Shown piece after piece: positions 35,768-43,732 of a DNA stretch of 64,000 nucleotides; position 1 is the first letter of the stretch; every line of letters begins with the position of its first letter. The notes under the pieces are model-generated. The model did not search any database. It saw nothing but the letters and a program-made list of their open reading frames with translations, and was not told the DNA's origin. The translations under genes were made by a program, and so were the position numbers. Source of the stretch: Epilithonimonas hungarica (lineage in GTDB: Bacteria > Bacteroidota > Bacteroidia > Flavobacteriales > Weeksellaceae); contig NZ_FNBH01000001.1 in the NCBI RefSeq assembly GCF_900102265.1, positions 62,001 through 126,000 on the forward strand, given 5' to 3'.

Positions 35768-36349
35768 TTAGCCGTGGATGGTTTCTTTGTTACCGTAGGA
35801 TTGGATTACTGTGGCTTCATATTCCAGCCATTCTTCCCAGCGTTTGTTAACCTTTTCCGGGTCACCAATTTGTCTTGCAAATCCAATGAATGTTGTATAA
35901 TGATTGGCTTCTGAAACCATCAGGTCGTTATAGAATTTTTTCAGTTCCTCATCCTTGATGTTCTCTGTCAAAACCTTGAAACGCTCACAACTTCTGGCCT
36001 CTATCATTGCAGCAAAAAGCATTTTGTCCACCAAAAGGTCTTTTCGGTCACCACCTTTCACTATGAATTTCACCAGATCGTTCACATAGTCATCCTTACG
36101 TGTTCGTCCGAGAACGCCTCCTCTCTTTTTAATGATCTCATGAACTTGATCAAAATGATCCAATTCTTCCTGAGCAATGGCTAAAAGTTCTGTTACCATC
36201 TCCGTATGTTCGGGAACCATTGTGATAAGACCTATGGCGTTGGTTGCTGCTTTTTGCTCACACCAGGCGTGATCGGTAAGGATCTCTTCCAGATTATCTT
36301 CTGCAATATTGGCCCAACGTGGATCTGTAGGAAGTTTTAGACGAAACAT
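35768..36349 (-). CDS. miaE: tRNA 2-methylthio-N6-isopentenyladenosine hydroxylase (MiaE-like)
   Basis: 193 residues forming a ferritin-like four-helix bundle. The diiron ligands are visible as LTDHAWCEQKAA, AQEELDHFDQVH, MIEARSCERF and MVSEANHYTTF (E/ExxH pattern). MiaE hydroxylates the ms2i6A base next to the anticodon in an oxygen-dependent reaction. Gene length fits the family. It abuts DUF502 with no spacer. A TATTTTTA sequence on the minus strand just upstream may be the -7 element. Confidence 0.9.
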   Translation of the reverse strand: MFRLKLPTDPRWANIAEDNLEEILTDHAWCEQKAATNAIGLITMVPEHTEMVTELLAIAQEELDHFDQVHEIIKKRGGVLGRTRKDDYVNDLVKFIVKGGDRKDLLVDKMLFAAMIEARSCERFKVLTENIKDEELKKFYNDLMVSEANHYTTFIGFARQIGDPEKVNKRWEEWLEYEATVIQSYGNKETIHG

Positions 36350-36436
36350 TATGATGAATTTTGTGTAAAAATAAAAAATTAAAACTCAAGGGAAAAGGCT
36401 TTTAGAGAATAGTTTTTCAATTTCTGATCCAGTCGA

Positions 36437-36482
36437 TAAAAAAAGCAAGCTTGTCGTTGAGCAACCACAAGCTTGTCTTTTG
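36437..36482 (-). terminator. Terminator of the acyltransferase gene
   Basis: GCAAGCTTGT and ACAAGCTTGTCTT pair with a one-base bulge around about 12 bases. On the minus strand the stem is followed by a run of T. It lies 43 bases past the acyltransferase stop. Confidence 0.75.
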
Positions 36483-36524
36483 TCCACCGGAAGCCTATAG
36501 TTTTAATATGTAAAAGCAAACGGT

Positions 36525-37616
36525 CTATCTCGTGGCAGTTTTCTCTCTCAAAAATTCCAAAACCTTCCAGCCGATATCATCTACTTTTTTTAAGCCTTTG
36601 GAAATAATTACTGCTAATAAAATATTGATCGGGTATATGATCAAAACCAATAACCACCAACTCATAGAATCTTTCAGCGGAACAACGAGGAAATAAACGA
36701 TTGATGAACTCATTCCCTGTGCGAAATAAAAGAAGATAGCATTTTGTCCAACATTGGTAAAGAAATTTGGTTTCTCGATTTTCAATCTATTATAGAAAAC
36801 GAATAATGTGACCAATGAAAACAATGTCCAAATGATGTAAGGGACCTTGGGAGGAAACTTCTGTTTGTTGAGCTTATAGAAGATATCACCGCCGTAATTC
36901 CAGAACATCCAGGCCAAAGCGATCGCAACTGATCCGTACAAAACCGGAATTATTCTGGTCGGGATCTTCTTACCCTTCATTCTATTGGCCACTAAGAAAA
37001 CAGCCATATAAAAAGCGACATAACCAACCTGTCCGCTTGGATAATATTGAGGAAATATATTGAATATCAATGTCAGTACAATGCAAATTCCTATGAACCA
37101 ATTGATGTGCTTGGGGAAAAATCTGAGAATCAAAACACCTAGAACCGTTAGGATATAATAGACCTTCAAGTACCAGAAACTTCCCATCACAACAGGAAAT
37201 GTATCACAGTTGGAATACTGATGCAGATACCAGTTCCCAAGAATATCCCATTGCGGTACAGATGAAATGCTTGTCGGAACATACTTGCTCCCGAATGTGG
37301 AATAGAAATCTTTCAGCCATTCAAAAGAGAAAAAAGTCAATCCGAAAACCTTGAAAAAATAATCCAGAAAGAACAGAAACGTCACGAAGACCATATACGT
37401 GATCTGCAACTTCAACAGGCGATAAAGCGTTTTTTCGATATTGTTTCCGGAAGTGATCCCACTCAAAGCATAAAACAATGCAACATCAAAAACCAAAGAA
37501 AAAACCCGGGCTTCAACCGGCATATAAAACTGTCCGCTCCAGAAAGCTGTGTGGATAAAGATAATGGAAATCGTGGCAAAGCCTTTGGCAAAATCTATGT
37601 AGAGATCTCTTTTCAT
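36525..37616 (-). CDS. Acyltransferase-3 family membrane protein
   Basis: A 363-residue integral membrane protein with about ten hydrophobic segments. It opens with RDLYIDFAKGFATISIIFIHTAF, the typical start of acyltransferase-3 proteins, which carries the catalytic-region His. Relatives O-acetylate polysaccharides, lipids or peptidoglycan. The donor and target here are unknown. It stands alone between a terminator and the palindromic repeat at 37681. A TATTTTTG -7 element is on the minus strand at 37642-37649. Confidence 0.8.
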   Translation of the reverse strand: MKRDLYIDFAKGFATISIIFIHTAFWSGQFYMPVEARVFSLVFDVALFYALSGITSGNNIEKTLYRLLKLQITYMVFVTFLFFLDYFFKVFGLTFFSFEWLKDFYSTFGSKYVPTSISSVPQWDILGNWYLHQYSNCDTFPVVMGSFWYLKVYYILTVLGVLILRFFPKHINWFIGICIVLTLIFNIFPQYYPSGQVGYVAFYMAVFLVANRMKGKKIPTRIIPVLYGSVAIALAWMFWNYGGDIFYKLNKQKFPPKVPYIIWTLFSLVTLFVFYNRLKIEKPNFFTNVGQNAIFFYFAQGMSSSIVYFLVVPLKDSMSWWLLVLIIYPINILLAVIISKGLKKVDDIGWKVLEFLREKTATR

Positions 37617-37641
37617 TGATTGTGATTAATTATCTGAAATT

Positions 37642-37649
37642 CAAAAATA
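37642..37649 (-). promoter_or_regulatory. -7 element of the acyltransferase gene
   Basis: The minus strand reads TATTTTTG, 25 bases upstream of ATG 37616. No clear -33 element. Confidence 0.45.
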
Positions 37650-37680
37650 TCATAAATTTCTCAACTAATTATTGAAAATC

Positions 37681-37822
37681 ATCGCAAAGGCACAAATCAT
37701 TTTTATATTCAACACTTTTAAAAGTCGCAAAGAAATGAAACCCCTCAATTTTCATTTTAGACAATATTAACTTTGCGACTTGAAAGCTTTATAGATCGTT
37801 TAAGTTTTTGCGCCTTTGCGAT
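37681..37822. repeat. Nested palindromic intergenic repeat with four TCGCAAAG cores
   Basis: Three nested inverted repeats share one centre. The outer arms are ATCGCAAAGGCACAAA (37681-37696) and TTTTTGCGCCTTTGCGAT (37805-37822). The middle arms lie at 37715-37732 and 37771-37786 and centre on GTCGCAAAG / CTTTGCGAC. The inner arms AAATGAAA (37733-37740) and TTTCATTT (37750-37757) are perfect. The core TCGCAAAG or its complement therefore occurs four times. I recall similar CGCAAAG-rich repeats scattered between genes in flavobacteria. It fills most of the 278-base gap between the divergent acyltransferase and mutL genes. Confidence 0.75.
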
Positions 37823-37847
37823 AAACCTTTTTTACAATTATTTAACT

Positions 37848-37877
37848 TTTGCCCCTCGATTCTTATCCTTATTTTTG
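37848..37877 (+). promoter_or_regulatory. Promoter of mutL
   Basis: TTTG at 37848-37851, an 18-base spacer and TATTTTTG at 37870-37877 match the consensus. It lies inside the spurious upstream extension of the frame and fixes the start at ATG 37895. Confidence 0.7.
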
Positions 37878-37894
37878 AAAGTTCAATTGTAAAG

Positions 37895-39661
37895 ATGTCA
37901 GATATCATTCAACTTTTACCGGATCACGTTGCCAATCAGATCGCTGCAGGAGAAGTCGTGCAGAGACCGGCTTCTATCGTGAAGGAACTTTTGGAAAATG
38001 CTGTGGATGCAAGAGCGGACAAGATCCAGTTGATCGTTCGCGATGCGGGGAAAAACCTGATCCAAGTTGTGGATAACGGAATCGGAATGTCCGAGACCGA
38101 TGCAAGATTGGCTTTTGAACGCCACGCTACATCCAAGATCCGTTCGACCGAAGATATTTTTAAAATTGCAACCAAAGGTTTCCGTGGCGAAGCTTTGGCA
38201 TCGATCGCTGCTGTTGCTCAGGTCGAACTGAAAACAAAGCAGAAAGAAACACCTGTTGGAACTAATATTTATATAGAAGGCGGGCAATTCCAGTTTCAGG
38301 AACCGGTTCAAACCGTTGAAGGTTCTAATTTTTCTGTCAAAAATCTTTTTTACAATGTCCCTGCGAGACGCAAATTCCTTAAGAATGACAATGTAGAGTT
38401 TCGCCACATCATAGATGAATTTCAGAGGGTCGCATTGGCCCACGAGAATATTGAATTTGAATTATTCCATAACGACGAGCCGATTTTCAAGCTGAGAAAA
38501 GGTGGGCAAATGCAACGTATCGTAGATGTTTTCGGAAGAAAACTGCAACCGCTTTTGATTCCTATCAAGGAAGACCTCGGTTGGGTAGACCTGCATGGTT
38601 ATGTGGCAAAACCTGAAGGAGCTAAGAAAGTAAGGGGTGAACAATTTTTCTTCGTCAACGGAAGATATTTCAAAAGTGCTTATCTGAGCAAAGCGGTTCA
38701 AGAGGCTTTTGAAGGATTACTGCAACCAGGTTATATTCCTTCGTTCTTTCTTTATTTGCAATTGGATCCGGAGAAGATCGATGTCAATATCCATCCTCAG
38801 AAAACGGAAGTCAAATTTGAAGATGAAGCTCTGATATTTGCATTGATGCGCTCTACGATCAAACGTTCTTTGGGAATCTATAATGTTGCGCCGAGTCTGG
38901 ATTTTGAAAAAGACCCGAAAATGGAAGCATTTTTCTCTCCAACTCCAAGCAAAAGCAATATAAGTTCACCAATACCTTCTGCAATTAATGTTGACAGGGA
39001 TTTCAATCCGTTTTCTGTAGAGAAGACAACTGCAGAAGAAAGAATCAATCTTGCCGAACTATACCAAGCTACTGAAGCCGCGCCCTCAAAGATCAATCTT
39101 TTTGAAGATGATGACCTGGACGAAGACCTTTTCCGATTGCCCAATGGTTATTGGCTTCTGAATAAAGACGGACAAACCTACATGCTGGATCTGGGAAGAA
39201 TGCATCGCGTGCTAATGTCTTCTCATCAAGAAAATCTGCCAACCAAAAAAGCGGGGCAAAGCCTGTTGTTCTCTTTAGAATATCACTTGAATGAGATTGA
39301 GAAAAACAAATACAAATCCATAAAAAAATACTTGCCGGATTTTGGTTTCGAAATGACTTTGGCTCAGGATAATGTCCTTAGAATAGAAACCGTTCCGGAG
39401 GCTTTGAAAGAATCTCAGGTCATCAAATTCCTGGAGAAGATATTCGAAGTTCTGGAGTACAGGACGGAGGAGGATTTCTATAAATATTTTGAATACCAAT
39501 GGATCAAACTCAAAACAAAATCAAAATTCGATTTCATTTATAAGACCGAGGTCGAGCAATTGGTAAAGGACTTCATCGACCTTGGGTTTCCACAGTATAC
39601 TGTGAATGGAAAAAAATGTTGGCTGGAAGTTCCTTTCGATGATTTTAAAAATAAATTTTAA
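37895..39661 (+). CDS. mutL: DNA mismatch repair protein MutL with a degenerate endonuclease motif
   Basis: 588 residues. The GHKL ATPase N-terminus is intact: VVKELLENAVDARAD-like (VKELLENAVDAR), DNGIGM, TRHATSKI-like (ERHATSKI) and GFRGEALASI, with the DNA-binding VNGR segment (FFVNGRYFKSAYL). The C-terminal dimerisation domain is present. At the place where endonuclease-type MutL has DQHAAxERxxxE (about residues 430-441), this protein has LDLGRMHRVLM, and its C-terminus lacks the CxHGRP motif. It probably acts as a matchmaker without its own nicking site. Start chosen at ATG 37895 because a promoter lies within the longer frame. It heads an operon with a rhomboid gene 3 bases downstream. 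Confidence 0.93.
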   Translation: MSDIIQLLPDHVANQIAAGEVVQRPASIVKELLENAVDARADKIQLIVRDAGKNLIQVVDNGIGMSETDARLAFERHATSKIRSTEDIFKIATKGFRGEALASIAAVAQVELKTKQKETPVGTNIYIEGGQFQFQEPVQTVEGSNFSVKNLFYNVPARRKFLKNDNVEFRHIIDEFQRVALAHENIEFELFHNDEPIFKLRKGGQMQRIVDVFGRKLQPLLIPIKEDLGWVDLHGYVAKPEGAKKVRGEQFFFVNGRYFKSAYLSKAVQEAFEGLLQPGYIPSFFLYLQLDPEKIDVNIHPQKTEVKFEDEALIFALMRSTIKRSLGIYNVAPSLDFEKDPKMEAFFSPTPSKSNISSPIPSAINVDRDFNPFSVEKTTAEERINLAELYQATEAAPSKINLFEDDDLDEDLFRLPNGYWLLNKDGQTYMLDLGRMHRVLMSSHQENLPTKKAGQSLLFSLEYHLNEIEKNKYKSIKKYLPDFGFEMTLAQDNVLRIETVPEALKESQVIKFLEKIFEVLEYRTEEDFYKYFEYQWIKLKTKSKFDFIYKTEVEQLVKDFIDLGFPQYTVNGKKCWLEVPFDDFKNKF

Positions 39662-39664
39662 ACT

Positions 39665-40408
39665 ATGTTCGCTCAACTCACACCAGTTACCAGAAATATC
39701 ATCATTCTTAATGTGATTTTTTTCGCTGTAACCTATCTACTTCCGAACCTCAATCTGGATTCTTTATTAGCAGGGTATTTTCCATTGTCTCCAAACTTCC
39801 AGTCCTGGCAGATCATTACACATATGTTTATGCATGGAAGTGTTATGCATATTGTTTTTAACATGTTGACTCTCTATAGTTTCGGACCTGTTTTAGAACA
39901 GGTTTTGGGACAGAGAAAATTCATTATTCTGTATTTTGCCTCAGGTTTAGGCGGATTTTTATTATATAATCTTTGGAATTATTACGAAGTAAGTCAATTG
40001 ACGAACTTTTTGTCAAACAACAACTTTGATGTTCATGAGATCTATAAATATGCCAGCTTTAATTATACCGGTGAAAGACCTATTAATTCTAACAATCCTG
40101 AGGTCATAGATGCTGCGAAAAAATTATTTTTAATCCTTTCTACGCCAATGGTGGGAGCGTCGGGCGCCATTTTCGGAGTGATCGCTGCATTTTCAACATT
40201 GTTTCCTGATGCCAAACTGATGTTTATGTTCATTCCTTTTCCTATCAAGGCAAAATATCTGACGCCCGTTATTATTGTTATTTCATTATTTTTAGGATTT
40301 GGACAATTCAGCGGTGATAATATTGCCCACTTTGCACATCTTGGTGGTGCCCTGATCGGGTTTCTTTATATCTGGAACTGGAAAAAATACAGAGATAGAA
40401 TCCAATAG
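39665..40408 (+). CDS. Rhomboid-family intramembrane serine protease
   Basis: 247 residues with about six membrane helices. The catalytic serine is in VGASGAIFG and the catalytic histidine in AHFAHLGGALIGF. The conserved HMFMHGSVMHIVFNM supplies the loop-region His and Asn. A hydrophilic insertion of about 50 residues (about 108-158) between helices carries a mutable-looking polar stretch (QLTNFLSNNNFDVHEIYKY). It follows mutL by 3 bases and touches the next start, so it belongs to the mutL operon. It is a second rhomboid gene besides that at 21357; the two are not close paralogues. Confidence 0.93.
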   Translation: MFAQLTPVTRNIIILNVIFFAVTYLLPNLNLDSLLAGYFPLSPNFQSWQIITHMFMHGSVMHIVFNMLTLYSFGPVLEQVLGQRKFIILYFASGLGGFLLYNLWNYYEVSQLTNFLSNNNFDVHEIYKYASFNYTGERPINSNNPEVIDAAKKLFLILSTPMVGASGAIFGVIAAFSTLFPDAKLMFMFIPFPIKAKYLTPVIIVISLFLGFGQFSGDNIAHFAHLGGALIGFLYIWNWKKYRDRIQ

Positions 40409-41389
40409 ATGGGAATTTTAAGATCTATATTAACAGCCTTACACCTTGCCGTAATTGTTCTTTTATTCGGAACGATAATGAACGCTTACATCCCGCCAAG
40501 AGTTTTTGGGTTTCTGAACCTTTTATCTCTGGGATTTCCTTTATTGATAATTGCCGACGTTTTATTATTGATCTTTTGGATTTTTAGCTGGAGAAAAAGA
40601 GCAGTTGTTTTTTTGATACTGTCATTATTTTTCATTATCCCGACAAGACGCTGGATCAACTATACACCAACGAAAAAAGAAGTTCCCAATCTTAAATTGA
40701 TTTCATTCAATGGAAAATTTGGAAAGTTTGGTGACGATGAGATCTATGATTATCTCAACCAACAGAAGCCTGACGTTGTTTTCTTCCAAGAGTATGATAA
40801 CAAAAAGCCTTTGGATGGTTTCGGATATTTTGAAAACAGCAAACCCATCACTAAGATCCAGTCCAAATTTCCAATTATCGAAAGCGGCCCAATAAAAACA
40901 GACGCCAATAACGGGGTATGCATGTTCGCGGATATCAAGGTCAATAATAAAATAATCCGTTTTGTGAACGTCTATATGGAACCTTTTTTTCTGGATAAGA
41001 AAATGGTGAAACCCACTAATGATATGGACAAAAATGAAGAAAAAGCCAGAAAGGTCCTTCATATGCTGATTCCGACATTCAAAAAACATCAGACCCAGAT
41101 CGATCAGATCAAGGATTTTATCAATGATTCGCCTTATCCTGTAATTGTTGCTGGCGATTTCAATGCCGTTCCAAATTCTTATGAATATTACAAAGTGTCC
41201 GAAGACTTGCAAGATGTTTTCTTAAAAGTAGGGAGAGGAAGCGGGACGAGTTTCCACGATTTCAAGTTCCCTCTGAAGATTGATCACGTTTTTGCTTCAG
41301 AATCAATAACGGCAATCAATTATAAAGTTGATAGAAGTGTCCGGATTTCAGACCATTTTCCAGTTATTGCTGAATTTTATATCGAATAA
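40409..41389 (+). CDS. Membrane-anchored endonuclease/exonuclease/phosphatase-family hydrolase
   Basis: 326 residues. Two or three N-terminal membrane helices (about 8-75) are followed by an EEP fold. FNGKFGKFGDDE begins the domain, FFQEY provides the metal-binding Glu, GDFNAVPNS the DxN pair, IDHVFAS the Asp-His pair and ISDHFPV the terminal catalytic His. The catalytic domain should face the outside of the inner membrane or the cytosol depending on topology. Relatives hydrolyse phosphodiesters in nucleic acids, sphingolipids or phosphoinositides; the substrate is unknown. Its ATG directly follows the rhomboid TAG with no spacer. Confidence 0.88.
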   Translation: MGILRSILTALHLAVIVLLFGTIMNAYIPPRVFGFLNLLSLGFPLLIIADVLLLIFWIFSWRKRAVVFLILSLFFIIPTRRWINYTPTKKEVPNLKLISFNGKFGKFGDDEIYDYLNQQKPDVVFFQEYDNKKPLDGFGYFENSKPITKIQSKFPIIESGPIKTDANNGVCMFADIKVNNKIIRFVNVYMEPFFLDKKMVKPTNDMDKNEEKARKVLHMLIPTFKKHQTQIDQIKDFINDSPYPVIVAGDFNAVPNSYEYYKVSEDLQDVFLKVGRGSGTSFHDFKFPLKIDHVFASESITAINYKVDRSVRISDHFPVIAEFYIE

Positions 41390-41407
41390 TTTTCGATATT
41401 TGTTGAT

Positions 41408-41758
41408 ATGAAACAGATCTTCTTTTTTCTAATTCTCGCATCAGTATTGTCTTGCTCTAAAAATGCTCCGGTTCTTAATACCTCAGACCAATTGGATGCT
41501 GCCCCACAAATTACCTATGATACAACGGCCATCGATTCTTTTGGTCCGGGTGCAACATCGGAAAGTGTGATGGCGAAGATCAATGCGGTTGCAATAAAAC
41601 GTGAAAAAGATAGTCTCGCTGCAATTGCAAAGGCAAAGCAGGAAAAACTCGATAAAGAGCAAGCTGAAAAAGAAAAAGCTAGTAAGGAAGAAGGTAATAA
41701 GAACAAAACAGACAAAAAAAATGAAGAGAAATCTGTAGAAGAGACGAAAATAGACTAA
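41408..41758 (+). CDS. Small charged lipoprotein, hypothetical
   Basis: 116 residues with a lipoprotein signal ending VLSC (Cys16). After a short neutral region the rest is a long Lys/Glu/Ala-rich helix (about 58-116), probably a coiled coil or an extended rod. No known family recognised. It is the last gene of the mutL operon (18 bases after the hydrolase) and is convergent with the regulator at 41770, with no evident terminator in the 11-base gap. Confidence 0.7.
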   Translation: MKQIFFFLILASVLSCSKNAPVLNTSDQLDAAPQITYDTTAIDSFGPGATSESVMAKINAVAIKREKDSLAAIAKAKQEKLDKEQAEKEKASKEEGNKNKTDKKNEEKSVEETKID

Positions 41759-41769
41759 TACAATAATTT

Positions 41770-43509
41770 CTATATATTTCTTACAAAATCGTCCAGACTA
41801 TCATCTTTTGCCAGCATCAATTTTTTCTTTAAGCGATAACGCGCATTTTTAACCGTTTCTGTAGAAACATTTAGAATTACAGCAACCTGCTTCATAGATA
41901 TTCCCATTTTGAAATAGGCACACATCCTCAGATTATTTTCAGTAAGATCTTTACAAATAGATTTCAGTTTGCTGAAGAATTCGGGATGGACTTCATTGAA
42001 ATGATGGATAAATTTTTGACTTTCTACTTCCGTATTCAGGTTTTTTCTTACAATGTCAATAATATTATCAGAAAAATCTTCATCTTCATTTCCGTCAACA
42101 CCATTAGATTTTCCAGCTTTTTGTAAAATCTCCTGAAGCACATTGTTTTTATTAGATAAAAGAAGAGAATAGGAAGTAACCTCCCTTACTTTGGCATCTA
42201 ATAATTCTTTATGTTTTTCCTCTTGGATCTGCTGGATAGACTTCTCATAGATCAACTGTTTATGAAGTGCTTCTTTTTCTGATTCTTTGATAATAGACTG
42301 CTGTTTTTTCTTTTGATAAAAAATGACCGATAAAGAAATCCCCATCAGGATAATAAAAACCGATGATATAAGCGTAATTGTTAATTTTCTTTTTTCCAAC
42401 ATCGTTTTCTGTTTAGAAATCATTAACTCTTTTTCCGCAGATGCCATGAATGCTGATACATATGCCTGATAGGAATCAATTGTTTTAGAATTACTTAATA
42501 TTTTTTCCTTTTGGTCATTATATTTTTTAAGATAAAAGAAAGCTTTGTCTGATGAGCCTTCCTTCTCATAAATTGTATATTTGACATTATAAGCTAAAGA
42601 AAGCTGTTCTGCATTACCGATCTCTTGGGATAGTTTCTCTGCTTTTTCGATATAAGATTCTGCATCTTTAAAATTCCCGACACCCAAAGAATAGACACTT
42701 TCATTTATTAGCAAGGAAGTCATAAAAGACCTGTTTTCTATTTGCTCACCGATCGTCATTGCTTTTTGATAATATTTATGTGCGGTATCGGGTTTGTTCT
42801 GTAACATATAAAGACCTCCGATGTTGAGGTATAGTACGGCAGAAACGCCGAGATTATTCAATTTATCGACAGCTGGTATCATTTTTACCATTCCAAGGAC
42901 TGCTTTTTCAGGCCCAATCTTTGTGAAAGCCTGAGCACAATACATATTGATCTGGGCCTTCAGATTCTCTGCCTCTGGGCTTTTGGGAGAAAGAGACTGT
43001 TTGTAGAATCTTTCAGAGATATCAAAATTTCTTGTTCTGAAACAAATGACACCCAATAAAAGTTCCACCCGAGATTTAAACAAATTACTGTTAAGCTCCT
43101 TATATCGAACCAAAGCTTTTAAAGAATTGGTAAAACTGTCTGTATAATTTCCAGTAATGACGTCATTATAGGCCAAAGAGTTTAGCAATAATGCGTTTTC
43201 AAGTGGATATTTCTTCTCATCAAAAAATTTTAATTTAGAACGTATGACCGTATTGATTTTTGGATCCGAAACACCTTGTGCATAATTTGCAAATGATCTC
43301 CAATATAGATATTTGGGAATAAGGTTGGGGCTATTTGATGTGATATCTTCTAATTCTTTTAGCAAACTCTTGGTTTCCGAATCTTGAATAAATGCCTTTT
43401 TATTGATCTCCTCTGCAATTATATTGAACCTTTGAATGTTATCAGAAGCAAAATACCAATCAGTGAACTGCAAAAAGAAAAATATGGTCAGGAAAAAACG
43501 GAATGGCAT
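41770..43509 (-). CDS. Membrane-spanning TPR sensor with cytoplasmic HTH (transcription regulator)
   Basis: 579 residues. A hydrophobic N-terminus (about 4-20) acts as a signal or anchor. A TPR-like helical domain (about 25-360) follows, with PDTAHKYYQKAMTIGEQ as a clear repeat. A membrane segment (about 374-394, TLISSVFIILMGISLSVIFY) precedes a coiled coil (about 395-460) and a C-terminal helix-turn-helix: MGISMKQVAVILNVSTETVKNARYRLKKKL. This places the TPR sensor in the periplasm and the DNA-binding domain in the cytosol. Such regulators are common in flavobacteria, but their signals are mostly unknown. It is divergent from a GLUG-repeat surface protein, its likely target. Confidence 0.85.
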   Translation of the reverse strand: MPFRFFLTIFFFLQFTDWYFASDNIQRFNIIAEEINKKAFIQDSETKSLLKELEDITSNSPNLIPKYLYWRSFANYAQGVSDPKINTVIRSKLKFFDEKKYPLENALLLNSLAYNDVITGNYTDSFTNSLKALVRYKELNSNLFKSRVELLLGVICFRTRNFDISERFYKQSLSPKSPEAENLKAQINMYCAQAFTKIGPEKAVLGMVKMIPAVDKLNNLGVSAVLYLNIGGLYMLQNKPDTAHKYYQKAMTIGEQIENRSFMTSLLINESVYSLGVGNFKDAESYIEKAEKLSQEIGNAEQLSLAYNVKYTIYEKEGSSDKAFFYLKKYNDQKEKILSNSKTIDSYQAYVSAFMASAEKELMISKQKTMLEKRKLTITLISSVFIILMGISLSVIFYQKKKQQSIIKESEKEALHKQLIYEKSIQQIQEEKHKELLDAKVREVTSYSLLLSNKNNVLQEILQKAGKSNGVDGNEDEDFSDNIIDIVRKNLNTEVESQKFIHHFNEVHPEFFSKLKSICKDLTENNLRMCAYFKMGISMKQVAVILNVSTETVKNARYRLKKKLMLAKDDSLDDFVRNI

Positions 43510-43532
43510 ATTGAATCAAATTTTAAAAATTA

Positions 43533-43549
43533 ACACTTAATCGAAGTGT
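43533..43549 (-). promoter_or_regulatory. Inverted repeat in the regulator leader
   Basis: ACACTT (43533-43538) and AAGTGT (43544-43549) flank AATCG. The site lies about 12-28 bases after the predicted transcription start of the TPR regulator and 24 bases before its start codon. It could be an autoregulatory operator or a leader hairpin. Confidence 0.4.
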
Positions 43550-43567
43550 AAGCAAACTAAGTATTTA

Positions 43568-43598
43568 CAAATATAATTTATAAGTAACTAAAAATCAA
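43568..43598 (-). promoter_or_regulatory. Promoter of the TPR/HTH regulator
   Basis: On the minus strand TTG (43596-43598), a 20-base spacer and TATATTTG (43568-43575) fit the Bacteroidetes consensus. Confidence 0.65.
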
Positions 43599-43614
43599 TA
43601 CTGACAAAAATATT

Positions 43615-43665
43615 TGCACACCTTTAAAATTAAAAAAATAAACCAATGCACACCCTTTGCATACC
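43615..43665 (+). promoter_or_regulatory. Three direct TGCAYACC repeats, candidate activator site
   Basis: TGCACACC at 43615-43622 and 43647-43654 and TGCATACC at 43658-43665 lie in the divergent spacer. Their starts are 32 and 11 bases apart, about three turns and one turn of the helix, so all three face the same side. The last copy ends 7 bases before the -33 element of the GLUG gene. This is what a binding site for the neighbouring regulator would look like; binding itself is inference. Confidence 0.5.
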
Positions 43666-43672
43666 TCCTTTG

Positions 43673-43704
43673 TTTGTTGAAAATTGGATTCTCTTCTATT
43701 TTTG
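43673..43704 (+). promoter_or_regulatory. Promoter of the GLUG-repeat gene
   Basis: TTTG (43673-43676) or TTG (43677-43679) with TATTTTTG (43697-43704) gives a spacer of 20 or 17 bases. ATG follows 28 bases later. Confidence 0.7.
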
Positions 43705-43732
43705 TTCAATACTTTTTAAATAAAAAAATCTT

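Noticed and set aside
37808-37894. N-terminal extension of MutL by 29 residues
   Set aside because: A good TTTG/TATTTTTG promoter lies inside it and MutL proteins begin at the equivalent of MSDIIQLLP.
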